NCBI RefSeq assembly: GCF_049705945.1
Contig: NZ_JBNAMV010000004.1
Span: forward strand, 930,001 to 994,000
Direction: 5' to 3'
DNA length: 64,000 bases
Source: Salarchaeum japonicum_A
Lineage (GTDB): Archaea; Halobacteriota; Halobacteria; Halobacteriales; Halobacteriaceae
Shown here one piece after another: positions 15,649 through 23,343 of the stretch. The stretch's first letter is position 1. Each line of letters opens with the position of its first letter. The position numbers and the translations under genes were made by a program. Below the pieces are notes generated by a model. The model was not told the origin of the DNA. It made no database searches and saw only the letters and a list, made by a program, of their open reading frames with translations.

Positions 15649-17478
15649 ATGGCCGAGGACAGCATCGCGGTCGTGGACCTCGATAGGTGCTCCCCCGACC
15701 GCTGTAACTACGAGTGTTCGAACTACTGTCCGCCGAACCGGACTGGCAAGGAGTGCATCACGCTCCGCGGCGACGACGCCGAGACCGGCGCGCCCGACCA
15801 GGTCCAGATTTCGGAGGAGATCTGTCTCGGCGAGACCTGCGGCATCTGCGTCGAGAAGTGTCCGTTCGACGCCATCGAAATCATCAATCTCCCCCAGGAG
15901 TTGGAGAACCGCGCGACCCACCGCTACGGCGACAACGCGTTCGCGCTCTACGGCCTCCCCATCCCCGAGAAGGGGAAGGTGACGGGGCTGCTCGGCCCGA
16001 ACGGCATCGGGAAGAGTACGGCGGTGAAGGTGCTCGCGGGCGAAATCACGCCGAACCTCGGACGCGTGGACGACGAACCCGGCTGGGACGAAGTCATCGA
16101 GCACTACCGGGGCACCGAACTCCAGGACTACCTACGGGGCGTGCGGGACGGCGACATCAACGTCGCGCGCAAACCCCAGTACGTCGACCAGATTCCGGAG
16201 ACGTTCGACGGGAACACGCGCGAACTCCTCGAACGCGCCGACGAGCGCGGCGTGCTCGACGACCTCGCGGAACGCCTCTCCATCACGCCCGTGCTCGACC
16301 AGAAGATAGACTCGCTCTCCGGCGGCGAGCTCCAGCGGGTCGCGCTCGCGGCGACGCTCGCGCGGGACGCGGACTTCTACTTCGTCGACGAGCTCACGCC
16401 ATACCTCGACATCGGCCAGCGCGTCGCCGCCGCGCGACTCGTGCGCGAGCTCGCCGAGGAAGAGGACAAGGCCGTGCTCGTCGTCGAACACGACCTCGCG
16501 GTCCTCGACCTACTCGCGGACAGCCTCCACGTCGCGTACGGAGAACCGTCCGTGTACGGCGTCGTCACCGACCCGAAGTCGGTGCGTAACGGCATCAACG
16601 AGTACCTCCGCGGCTACCTCGACAACGAGAACATGCGGATTCGTCCGGAAGCCATCGAGTTCCAGGAGCACGCGCCGCGTCCGGTGACAGAGGCCGACAC
16701 GCTCGTGGACTACCCCGCGATGACGAAATCCTACGGTGACGGCGAGTTCAGCCTCGATGTCGAGGGCGGCGAAATCCGGACGAACGAAGTGCTCGGCGTG
16801 GTCGGCCCGAACGGAATCGGGAAGTCCACGTTCGCGAAACTGCTCGCCGGCCGCACCGACCCGACCACGGTTTCGGGCGAGAACACTAACCTCGACCTCG
16901 ACCTCGACATCGCGTACAAACCCCAGTACGTCGAGGTCGACCAGCACATGCGGGTGGACGCCTTCCTCTCCTCGATTACGGACGAGTTCGGGACGAGCTA
17001 CTGGAACACGGAAATCGCGCAGCCGCTCCAGCTCGAACGCATCATGGAGCAGAACCTCGCCGACCTCTCCGGCGGGGAGCGCCAGCGGGTCGCCATCGCC
17101 GCGACGCTCAGCCGGGACGCCGACCTCTACCTGCTCGACGAGCCGAGCGCGCACCTCGACGTGGAGCAGCGCGTGCTCGCGACGAGAGCAATCCGGCGGT
17201 ACGCGGAAAACCACGAGTCCACCGTCATGGTCATCGACCACGACATCTACATGATAGACCTCGTCTCCGACCGCCTGATGGTGTTCGACGGCGAACCCGC
17301 CCACCACGGCCGCGCCAGCCCCGCCCAGGAGATGCGGGCCGGCATGAACGAGTTCCTCGCGAACCTCGACATCACCTTCCGCCGCGACGAGAACCTCGGC
17401 CGTCCCCGCATCAACAAGCCAGGGAGTCAGCTCGACAAGCAGCAGAAGCGCGACGGCGAGTACTACTACACGCAGTAA
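15649..17478 (+). CDS. rli1: ribosome-recycling ATPase Rli1/ABCE1
   Basis: 609-residue soluble twin-ATPase that splits 70S ribosomes after termination or stalling together with aRF1 or aPelota. Two [4Fe-4S] clusters are marked by C14, C19, C23, C27 and by C59, C64, C67, C71. ABC domain 1 has Walker A GPNGIGKST (about 115), signature LSGGELQR and Walker B DFYFVDE. Domain 2 has a second GPNGIGKST, LSGGERQR and LYLLDEPSAHLD. Full length for the family. It sits between the EMC6-like gene and the aVms1 gene, which strengthens the ribosome-rescue reading. Confidence 0.96.
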   Translation: MAEDSIAVVDLDRCSPDRCNYECSNYCPPNRTGKECITLRGDDAETGAPDQVQISEEICLGETCGICVEKCPFDAIEIINLPQELENRATHRYGDNAFALYGLPIPEKGKVTGLLGPNGIGKSTAVKVLAGEITPNLGRVDDEPGWDEVIEHYRGTELQDYLRGVRDGDINVARKPQYVDQIPETFDGNTRELLERADERGVLDDLAERLSITPVLDQKIDSLSGGELQRVALAATLARDADFYFVDELTPYLDIGQRVAAARLVRELAEEEDKAVLVVEHDLAVLDLLADSLHVAYGEPSVYGVVTDPKSVRNGINEYLRGYLDNENMRIRPEAIEFQEHAPRPVTEADTLVDYPAMTKSYGDGEFSLDVEGGEIRTNEVLGVVGPNGIGKSTFAKLLAGRTDPTTVSGENTNLDLDLDIAYKPQYVEVDQHMRVDAFLSSITDEFGTSYWNTEIAQPLQLERIMEQNLADLSGGERQRVAIAATLSRDADLYLLDEPSAHLDVEQRVLATRAIRRYAENHESTVMVIDHDIYMIDLVSDRLMVFDGEPAHHGRASPAQEMRAGMNEFLANLDITFRRDENLGRPRINKPGSQLDKQQKRDGEYYYTQ

Positions 17479-17525
17479 GCGGGTTCGGCCCCGCCGCTTT
17501 TCCGGAATCCCCCGATAGTCGACGT

Positions 17526-18569
17526 ATGGCGGAGTGGGACCGCGGGGAGCGCATCGAGGCGGTGCGGGCGGCGGACGCGGACGGCGACCGGCTGGTGTCG
17601 GTGGCGGTGCCGCCCGACAGCCGCGAAGCCGTCCTCGAACGCGTCGAGGAAGCGCGCGCGGAGGCGGAGTACCTCGACGGCGGGGCGAGCGAACCGCTCC
17701 GGGAGGCGTTGGACCGCGCGGTCCACGTTCTCCACGAGGCCGAGGTGGGCGACGACGGCGTGCTCGTCTACACGGGCGTACTCGACGGCGACCTCCGAGA
17801 GTTCGTGTTCGCGGACCCGCCGGGTCGCGTGTCCCAGACTGTTTTCGAGCACGGGAACGCGTTCGTCACGGACCCGCTCGACGACCGCACCGAGGACGCG
17901 CCGACGGTCGGACTGATTGTCGTGGAACGCGGCGGCGCGGCCGTCGGCCGAAGGGACGACGGCGTCGCGGTGCTGGAGACGCTCGACAGCGAGGTTCCGG
18001 GGAAGACCCGGGCCGGCGGGCAGTCCGCAGACCGGTTCCGGCGGCGGCGCGAGGAACGCAAGCGCGAGTTCTTCGAGAGCGTCGCGGACGCCGCCGACCG
18101 CGCGTTCGACGACCCGGACGCAGTCGCCCTCGGCGGGACGCACGTCACCGTGGAGGACTTCCGGGACGGCGACTACCTCCCGACGTGGCTCGCCGACCGC
18201 GTCACGGACACGTACGCGGTCGAACACGCCGGAGAGCGCGGTCTCGAACAGCTCGCAGCGAAATCCAGGGGCGACGTGACGGACGCCCACGCGGACGCCC
18301 GTGACGCGCTGGACGCGTTCTTCGACCGCCTCCCCGACGACGAGGTTGTGTACGGCACGGAATCGGTGGACGACGCGCTCACGTACGGCGCGGTCGACCG
18401 CCTGCTCGTGTCGGAGACCGTCGACGCCGCAGCGCGCGAGACGTACGTCGAACGCGCTGAAGACGAGGGCGGGGAGTTCGTCGTCGTCCCCACGACCATC
18501 GAGGGTGGCGAGCGGTTCGCGGACGCGTTCGGCGGCGTCGCCGCGCTCCTCCGCTTCCCCGTCGAGTAG
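17526..18569 (+). CDS. aVms1/Ankzf1-type peptidyl-tRNA hydrolase (aRF1 paralogue)
   Basis: 347-residue relative of archaeal release factor aRF1. The catalytic loop PGKTRAGGQSADRFRRRREE (GGQ at 164-166) is followed by the helix and the C-terminal L7Ae-like domain (LLVSETVDAAARETYVERAE). The N-terminal decoding domain with a NIKS-type motif is not visible, and the protein is about 70 residues shorter than aRF1. This matches the Vms1/ANKZF1 group, which releases nascent chains from stalled large subunits without reading a stop codon. It lies directly after rli1 and before hflX. It might instead be a lineage-specific second release factor, but the missing decoding domain argues against that. Confidence 0.82.
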   Translation: MAEWDRGERIEAVRAADADGDRLVSVAVPPDSREAVLERVEEARAEAEYLDGGASEPLREALDRAVHVLHEAEVGDDGVLVYTGVLDGDLREFVFADPPGRVSQTVFEHGNAFVTDPLDDRTEDAPTVGLIVVERGGAAVGRRDDGVAVLETLDSEVPGKTRAGGQSADRFRRRREERKREFFESVADAADRAFDDPDAVALGGTHVTVEDFRDGDYLPTWLADRVTDTYAVEHAGERGLEQLAAKSRGDVTDAHADARDALDAFFDRLPDDEVVYGTESVDDALTYGAVDRLLVSETVDAAARETYVERAEDEGGEFVVVPTTIEGGERFADAFGGVAALLRFPVE

Positions 18570-18610
18570 GCCCAAGATTCTTGTCGCTCGCCTGAGTGTG
18601 TCGAGTCGAC

Positions 18611-18649
18611 ATGGAGACCCTTTCTCAGTAACCGGGGCCGCCGCCCGGT
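18611..18649 (+). promoter_or_regulatory. hflX leader: 6-codon ORF followed by a hairpin
   Basis: ATG at 18611 opens METLSQ and stops with TAA at 18629-18631. The hairpin ACCGGG(18631)-N7-CCCGGT(18649) begins on the stop codon's last base. An AT-richer stretch aagattctt at 18574-18582 lies about 27-32 bp upstream of the ATG, where a TATA box would sit for a leaderless transcript. Function is speculative. Confidence 0.3.
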
Positions 18650-18711
18650 AGCGACTGGGTCGGCCGGCTCACGACGTGTTCGTTCGTCGAGCAACCGACA
18701 CCCAGAATCCA

Positions 18712-20031
18712 ATGTCACGAGAAGACACAGCGATAGTAGCGAAACGCGTAGACGAGTCTCCAGCGGACACCGGAGAAATCAGGGCGCTCGCCCAGTCGGC
18801 GGGCTACACCGTCGTGGGCGAGGTCGTCCAGCAGCGCGACCCGCATCCCGGCCACGAGTTCGGCACGGGCGCGATTGCGGAGTTGCGACGTGAGGTACAA
18901 GAGTGCGACGCGGGCGCGGTCGTGGTCGACAACGACCTCGACGCGAACCGGGCGTTCGCGCTCGCGGACCGCCTCCCAGACAACACCGCCGTTCGCGACC
19001 GGAAACGCCTCGTTATCGACATCTTCGGGGAGCGCGCGGCGACCCGGCGCGCCCAATTAGAGGTTCGATTAGCCGAACTGGAGTACGAACTCCCGCGGGC
19101 CGAGGAGCGCGCGAAACGCGGCGAGGACGTGGGTCGCCAGGGGTTCAAGAGCGCGGGCGAGTCCCCGGCGTCGCAGGTTCGCGCGGCGTACAAGCGCGAA
19201 ATCAAGCAGGTCGAGGACGCGCTCGCGGACATCGAGAGCGCGGACGCGAACCGGCGGGCGGACCGGCATGCGGCGGGGTTCGACCTCGTCGCGCTCGCCG
19301 GGTACACGAACGCCGGGAAGTCCACGCTCCTGCGGCGGCTGGCGGACGACCACGCGGTCGAGGAGAACGACCGCCGGCACGCGGACCTCGCGGGCGTCGC
19401 AGAGTCGCGGGACGGGCTGTTCACGACGCTGAACACGACGACGCGGCGCGCGACGCTCGGCGACCGTCGACTGCTGGTGACGGACACCGTCGGGTTCGTC
19501 TCCGGGCTCCCGCACTGGCTCGTGGACTCCTTCGAGTCGACGCTCGCGTCGGCGTACCGCGCGGACGCGGTGCTGTTGGTGGCGGACGCCACCGACTCCG
19601 TCGACCGTCTCCGCGAGAAGGTCACGACGAGCCGGGATGTGCTCGCCGACCACAGGGACGCGGACGGCGGCGTCGTTCCCGTCCTGAACAAGGTCGACGC
19701 GGCGAGTCGGCTCGACGAGAAACGACGGGTCGTCGGGGACCTCGTCGGCGACCCGGTGTGCGTGAGCGCGCTCGACGGGAGCGGACTGGACGCGCTCGCG
19801 GACCGCCTGGCGGCGTCGCTCCCGGAGCGCGAGACGGCGCGGTTCTCGCTCCCGCAGTCGGATGCGACCATGTCGTTCGTCTCGTGGCTCTACGACCACG
19901 CGAACACGGTGGATGTCGCGCACGGCGAGACCGTCGAGGTAGAGATATCGGGACGGCGCGAGGTCGTGGCGCTCGCTCGCGGTCGCGCGGACGACGTTGG
20001 GGCTGACACGGCGGCGCGTCGGGACTCGTAG
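18712..20031 (+). CDS. hflX: GTPase HflX
   Basis: 439-residue GTPase. The N-terminal HflX nucleotide-binding subdomain includes HEFGTGAIAEL and VIDIFGERAATRRAQLEVRL. A coiled-coil (about 115-180) follows, then the G domain with G1 GYTNAGKST, G3 DTVGFVSGLP and G4 NKVD. HflX binds the ribosome and in bacteria splits stalled or stressed 70S ribosomes. The C-terminal region keeps the SWLYDHANTVDVAHGETV block. Start ATG 18712 (MSREDTAIVAKRVDE) was chosen over an upstream in-frame ATG at 18676 that has no supporting context. Its position after rli1 and aVms1 fits a shared rescue function. Confidence 0.92.
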   Translation: MSREDTAIVAKRVDESPADTGEIRALAQSAGYTVVGEVVQQRDPHPGHEFGTGAIAELRREVQECDAGAVVVDNDLDANRAFALADRLPDNTAVRDRKRLVIDIFGERAATRRAQLEVRLAELEYELPRAEERAKRGEDVGRQGFKSAGESPASQVRAAYKREIKQVEDALADIESADANRRADRHAAGFDLVALAGYTNAGKSTLLRRLADDHAVEENDRRHADLAGVAESRDGLFTTLNTTTRRATLGDRRLLVTDTVGFVSGLPHWLVDSFESTLASAYRADAVLLVADATDSVDRLREKVTTSRDVLADHRDADGGVVPVLNKVDAASRLDEKRRVVGDLVGDPVCVSALDGSGLDALADRLAASLPERETARFSLPQSDATMSFVSWLYDHANTVDVAHGETVEVEISGRREVVALARGRADDVGADTAARRDS

Positions 20032-20154
20032 CGGGCGCGCCGCCGGGTTTCGCGCTCTCCGCCACGGCTCGTCTCAGAGCACGCCACCCGCTGGTCGCGG
20101 CATCGTACCTAAACGTTCGCTCGTGAGAGAGCTTATCTGGGAAAGGAAAGTTCG

Positions 20155-20676
20155 CTAGAAGACGGAGCGTTGACAGCTGCCGCAGAGGGTCTGTTCCTTC
20201 CGGTCGACTTCCTGAACGGTGGGTGAGAAGCTCATCGCGCAGCGGTTGTTGTCGCAGTGTTCGAGGCCGAGGGTGTGGCCGACTTCGTGGACGACTTCCT
20301 TGCGGACGCGGTCGGCGAACACCTGCGTGGAGGAGCGTTCGGAGAACCCGCCGTCGCTGGAGGTCTGGAGGCGGTAGGTGGAGACGACGCAGCCGCGGCC
20401 GTCGAGGTAGGCGAGGCCGAAGACGTAGTTACGGCGGCGGTAGTAGAGGTCGTTCGGCGTGATGGCGATGGCTTTCTCGCCGGTGCCGGCGCGGGTGGCG
20501 ATGTCGATGAATTCGCTGGCGCGGTATTGGCCGCGTGCGCTGTCGTATGCGCCGTCGGGAACGGGCTGTTCCGTGACGAGAGTGACATCGCAGTCGTAGA
20601 TGGAGCGGAGGCCCGCTGACGCCTCTCGCTTGACGCTCGCGGGGACGTCCCCGATGGGGACGATGTCGACGCGCAT
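20155..20676 (-). CDS. amzA: archaemetzincin family metalloprotease
   Basis: 173-residue zinc protease. The extended active-site motif HEVGHTLGLEHCDNNRCAMS has the three zinc His/Glu positions and the archaemetzincin cysteine pattern, and CGSCQRSVF at the C-terminus completes a second zinc site. Start ATG 20676 (MRVDIVPIG); an upstream ATG at 20709 would overlap the divergent gene's start. Physiological substrate unknown for the family. Confidence 0.93.
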   Translation of the reverse strand: MRVDIVPIGDVPASVKREASAGLRSIYDCDVTLVTEQPVPDGAYDSARGQYRASEFIDIATRAGTGEKAIAITPNDLYYRRRNYVFGLAYLDGRGCVVSTYRLQTSSDGGFSERSSTQVFADRVRKEVVHEVGHTLGLEHCDNNRCAMSFSPTVQEVDRKEQTLCGSCQRSVF

Positions 20677-20691
20677 GGGAACGCCTATGCC

Positions 20692-21105
20692 GTGCTGTGG
20701 CATAAACATCCCGACGTGAGCGATTTCGCGGGCAGTCTCGTGGACGCGTTGGCGGGCGCGGAGCGCGTGGTGGAGGTCGGCGTGGGGAACCGGCCCGACG
20801 TGGCGGCGGGGCTGGCGGCGCGCGGCGTGTCGGTGGTTGCGACGGATGTGGTGGATCGGGAGACCCCGGCAGGCGTGTCGTTCGTCGTCGACGACGTGAC
20901 CGACCCCGACATCGCAGTGTACGAGGACGCGGACGTTGTGTTCGCGCGGAACCTTCCGCCGGAGCTCCAGCGGCCGGTCGCGGACGTGGCGGAGCGAGTG
21001 GGGGCGGCGTGTCAGTTCACGACGCTCGGCGGTGACCCGGCGGTGGTTCCGGTGGAGCGCCGGACGGTCGGGCGGGAGACGTTGTTCGTCGGTTCCCGGA
21101 ACTGA
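20692..21105 (+). CDS. UPF0146 family Rossmann-fold protein
   Basis: 137-residue protein with a methyltransferase-like nucleotide-binding fold (VVEVGVGNRPDVAAGLAARG, then VVATDV and VFARNLPPEL), matching UPF0146. No catalytic function is established. The start is GTG at 20692; an internal GTG at 20716 (VSDFAGSLVD) is equally possible. It is divergent from archaemetzincin with only 15 bp between starts, so the promoters must overlap. Confidence 0.78.
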   Translation: MLWHKHPDVSDFAGSLVDALAGAERVVEVGVGNRPDVAAGLAARGVSVVATDVVDRETPAGVSFVVDDVTDPDIAVYEDADVVFARNLPPELQRPVADVAERVGAACQFTTLGGDPAVVPVERRTVGRETLFVGSRN

Positions 21106-21133
21106 TTTTTCGCGGGCGGGGCGAGTAGGGTGT

Positions 21134-22003
21134 ATGAACGTGGACGCGGTCGTCCTAGACGTCGACGGCGTGCTGGTGGACGTGGCGGATTCCTACCGGC
21201 GGGCCATCGTGGAGTCCATCGAGTCGGTGTACGGGGAGACGATTCCAAAAGACGGGATTCAGTCGTTCAAGGACGCGGGCGGGTTCAACAACGACTGGAC
21301 GCTGACGGACGCGGCGGCGCTGTTCGTGCTCGCGAAACGCGAGGGCCTCTCGATGAGCCTTGACGGTTTCACGGATGAGATCGGGAAGCGCGGCGGCGGG
21401 CTGTCGGCGGCGGAGGCAGTGGTCGAGGCGGCGCTCCCCGCGGACGCCGAGGAACGCGTGCGCGACGACTGGGAGCCCGAGCGGCTGCGGGAGACCTTTC
21501 AGGAACTCTACCTCGGGAGCGAACTGTACCGGGAAATCGAGGGAGGGGAGCCGACGCGGGAGACTCGGGGGTTCATCCACGACGAACCGGTCATCGTCGA
21601 ATCGGAGACGATAGCGCGCCTGACGAGCGAGTACGCGGTGTGCGTGCTGACGGGGCGGCCGGAGGCGGAGGCCGAAATCGCCCTCGAACGGGTGGGCCTC
21701 GAGGTTCCCGTCGAGCGGCGGTTCACGATGGACGACTGGGAGGAGGGGAAGCCGCATCCGCGGGCGTTGGTGGCGCTCGCGGAGCGCTGTGACGCCGATA
21801 GCGTGGTGTTCGTGGGGGACACCTTGGACGACATCGAGACCGCGGTGAACGCCGCGAACGCCGACCCCGAGCGCGACTACCACGGCGTCGGCGTCCTCAC
21901 CGGCGGATTGACCGGCGCTGAGGGACGGCGGAAGTACGAGGACGCGGGCGCGACCGCCGTGCTGGACTCCGTGAACGACCTCCCGGACTTCCTCGAGGGA
22001 TAG
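21134..22003 (+). CDS. HAD superfamily (IA) hydrolase, TIGR01548 type
   Basis: 289-residue cytoplasmic phosphatase-like enzyme. HAD motif I is VVLDVDGVLVD (nucleophile Asp and acid Asp), motif II is VCVLTGRP, motif III Lys is in GKPHPRAL and motif IV is VFVGDTLDDIE. A large alpha-helical cap separates motifs I and II. The TIGR01548 subgroup is typical of haloarchaea and of some bacteria and plants linked to histidine genes. Substrate unknown. Start ATG 21134. Confidence 0.87.
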   Translation: MNVDAVVLDVDGVLVDVADSYRRAIVESIESVYGETIPKDGIQSFKDAGGFNNDWTLTDAAALFVLAKREGLSMSLDGFTDEIGKRGGGLSAAEAVVEAALPADAEERVRDDWEPERLRETFQELYLGSELYREIEGGEPTRETRGFIHDEPVIVESETIARLTSEYAVCVLTGRPEAEAEIALERVGLEVPVERRFTMDDWEEGKPHPRALVALAERCDADSVVFVGDTLDDIETAVNAANADPERDYHGVGVLTGGLTGAEGRRKYEDAGATAVLDSVNDLPDFLEG

Positions 22004-22089
22004 TGGCGAATCTCGCGCCCACCTCGTTTCATCGGTAAATCCGGACGAGGACCGCGTTCCTTTGCCGTTCACGGGTGTGGTGTGTGGTG

Positions 22090-22536
22090 ATGAGTTCCGA
22101 AACCCAGTTGCCGGAGTTCTCGGTGAGCGCGGAATCGAACGACGCGGCGCAGACGACCGTGTCGACCCGCGGTCACGAGTTCGTCGTGGACGAACCGACG
22201 GCGAACGGCGGGCAGGACGAGGGACCGACGCCCGTCGAGTATCTGCTCGGCGCGTGGGCGGGCTGTCTGAACGTCACCGGGCACGCGGTCGCGGACGACC
22301 ACGACATCACCATCGAGTCGCTCGAAATCGACCTCGCCGGCGGCCTCGACCCGCGGAAGCTCCAGGGTCGCGCTGACGACGTTCGCGCGGGCTTCCAGCA
22401 CATCGAGGTCGAACTGGACGTGGAGTCGGACGCGACCGAGTCGGAACTGGACGCGTGGCTCGCCGCCGTCGAGGAGCGCTGCCCCGTCGCCGACAACCTC
22501 ACGAGCGAGACGCCGACCACGCTCGGATTCGCGTAG
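22090..22536 (+). CDS. OsmC family peroxiredoxin-like protein
   Basis: 148-residue OsmC/Ohr-fold protein. Two conserved cysteines are present, in GAWAGCLNVTG and EERCPVADNL, the pair used to reduce organic hydroperoxides. The block GPTPVEYLLGAWAGC is characteristic. Start ATG 22090 (MSSETQLPEF). It is a stand-alone gene between HAD and npdG and is likely an oxidative-stress function in the cytoplasm. Confidence 0.88.
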   Translation: MSSETQLPEFSVSAESNDAAQTTVSTRGHEFVVDEPTANGGQDEGPTPVEYLLGAWAGCLNVTGHAVADDHDITIESLEIDLAGGLDPRKLQGRADDVRAGFQHIEVELDVESDATESELDAWLAAVEERCPVADNLTSETPTTLGFA

Positions 22537-22576
22537 AGCCCGACATTCTTATTCGCGGCCCGGGTGACGTATCGGT

Positions 22577-23245
22577 ATGCGAATCGCGTTACTCGGCGGC
22601 ACGGGCGACATCGGCGAAGGCCTCGCGCTCCGATGGGGATACGACACCGACCACGACATCGTCATCGGGTCGCGAGACCCCGCTCGCGCCCGGGAGAAAG
22701 CCAACGAGTACGAGACTGAACTGGATAGCCGCGGTATCGAGCGGAAGGTGACCGGATTCGAGAACGGGATGGCGGCGGACCGCGCGGACGTGGTCGTGGC
22801 GGCGGTGCCCGCGTACCACCTCAGCGACACCGTCGAGTCGGTCGCGGACTCGCTCGACGAGGACACGATTCTGGTGTCGCCAGCGGTCGGGATGCAGCGC
22901 GACGAGGACGGATTCCACTACAATCGACCGGGCGCGGGGAGCGTCACGGCGCTCGCGGCGGAGGCCGCGCCGGACGACGTGCCGGTCGTGGGCGCGTTCC
23001 ACAACCTCGCGGCGGACCGCCTCGCGAACCTCGACGTGGAACTCGACCTCGACACGCTCGTCGTGGGCGACGACGAGGACGCGAAGGGACTTATCGCGGA
23101 GCTCGGCGGCGACATCGAGGGGTTGCGCGTGCTCGACGCCGGCCCGCTCGGGGTCGCGGCGGAAGTAGAGACAGTGACGCCGCTCGTTATCAACATCGCG
23201 ATGAACAACAAGCGAATGCACGACGTCGGCGTGAAATTCGACTAG
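22577..23245 (+). CDS. npdG: NADPH-dependent F420 reductase
   Basis: 222-residue F420H2:NADP oxidoreductase, which moves hydride between NADP(H) and coenzyme F420. The N-terminal Rossmann motif LLGGTGDIGEGLALR and the NADP-phosphate region VIGSRDPARARE are clear. VVVAAVPAYHL and VGAFHNLAADRL match the F420-binding family. Together with cofE and the mer-like gene at 33-35 kb it shows an F420-using metabolism. Confidence 0.92.
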   Translation: MRIALLGGTGDIGEGLALRWGYDTDHDIVIGSRDPARAREKANEYETELDSRGIERKVTGFENGMAADRADVVVAAVPAYHLSDTVESVADSLDEDTILVSPAVGMQRDEDGFHYNRPGAGSVTALAAEAAPDDVPVVGAFHNLAADRLANLDVELDLDTLVVGDDEDAKGLIAELGGDIEGLRVLDAGPLGVAAEVETVTPLVINIAMNNKRMHDVGVKFD

Positions 23246-23296
23246 TCGCCCTCGATTCCTCTCGGTCGTTCGCGTTCCTGTTCCGACAGGCTTAAC

Positions 23297-23318
23297 GCTG
23301 ACTGACTGATTAGTCAGC
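23297..23318. promoter_or_regulatory. GCTGACT-N8-AGTCAGC palindrome (candidate TetR-type operator)
   Basis: Perfect 7-bp inverted repeat with an 8-bp spacer that itself contains a nested CTGACT-gatt-AGTCAG. It ends 26 bp before the GTG start of the exporter gene, so it would cover the core promoter. TetR/AcrR regulators of multidrug exporters often use such sites, but no regulator gene is adjacent. Confidence 0.6.
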
Positions 23319-23343
23319 ATCGTGTTGAACGATACTTCACGGG

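Noticed and set aside
14946..15665. 239-codon frame including the small HTH gene
   Set aside because: Only residues from ATG 15212 have HTH character; the upstream part overlaps the promoter and the EMC6-like gene in antisense.
22071..22536. Alternative longer start for the OsmC protein (MWCVV...)
   Set aside because: The extra residues are hydrophobic/Trp-Cys and not part of the OsmC fold; ATG 22090 fits the family length.
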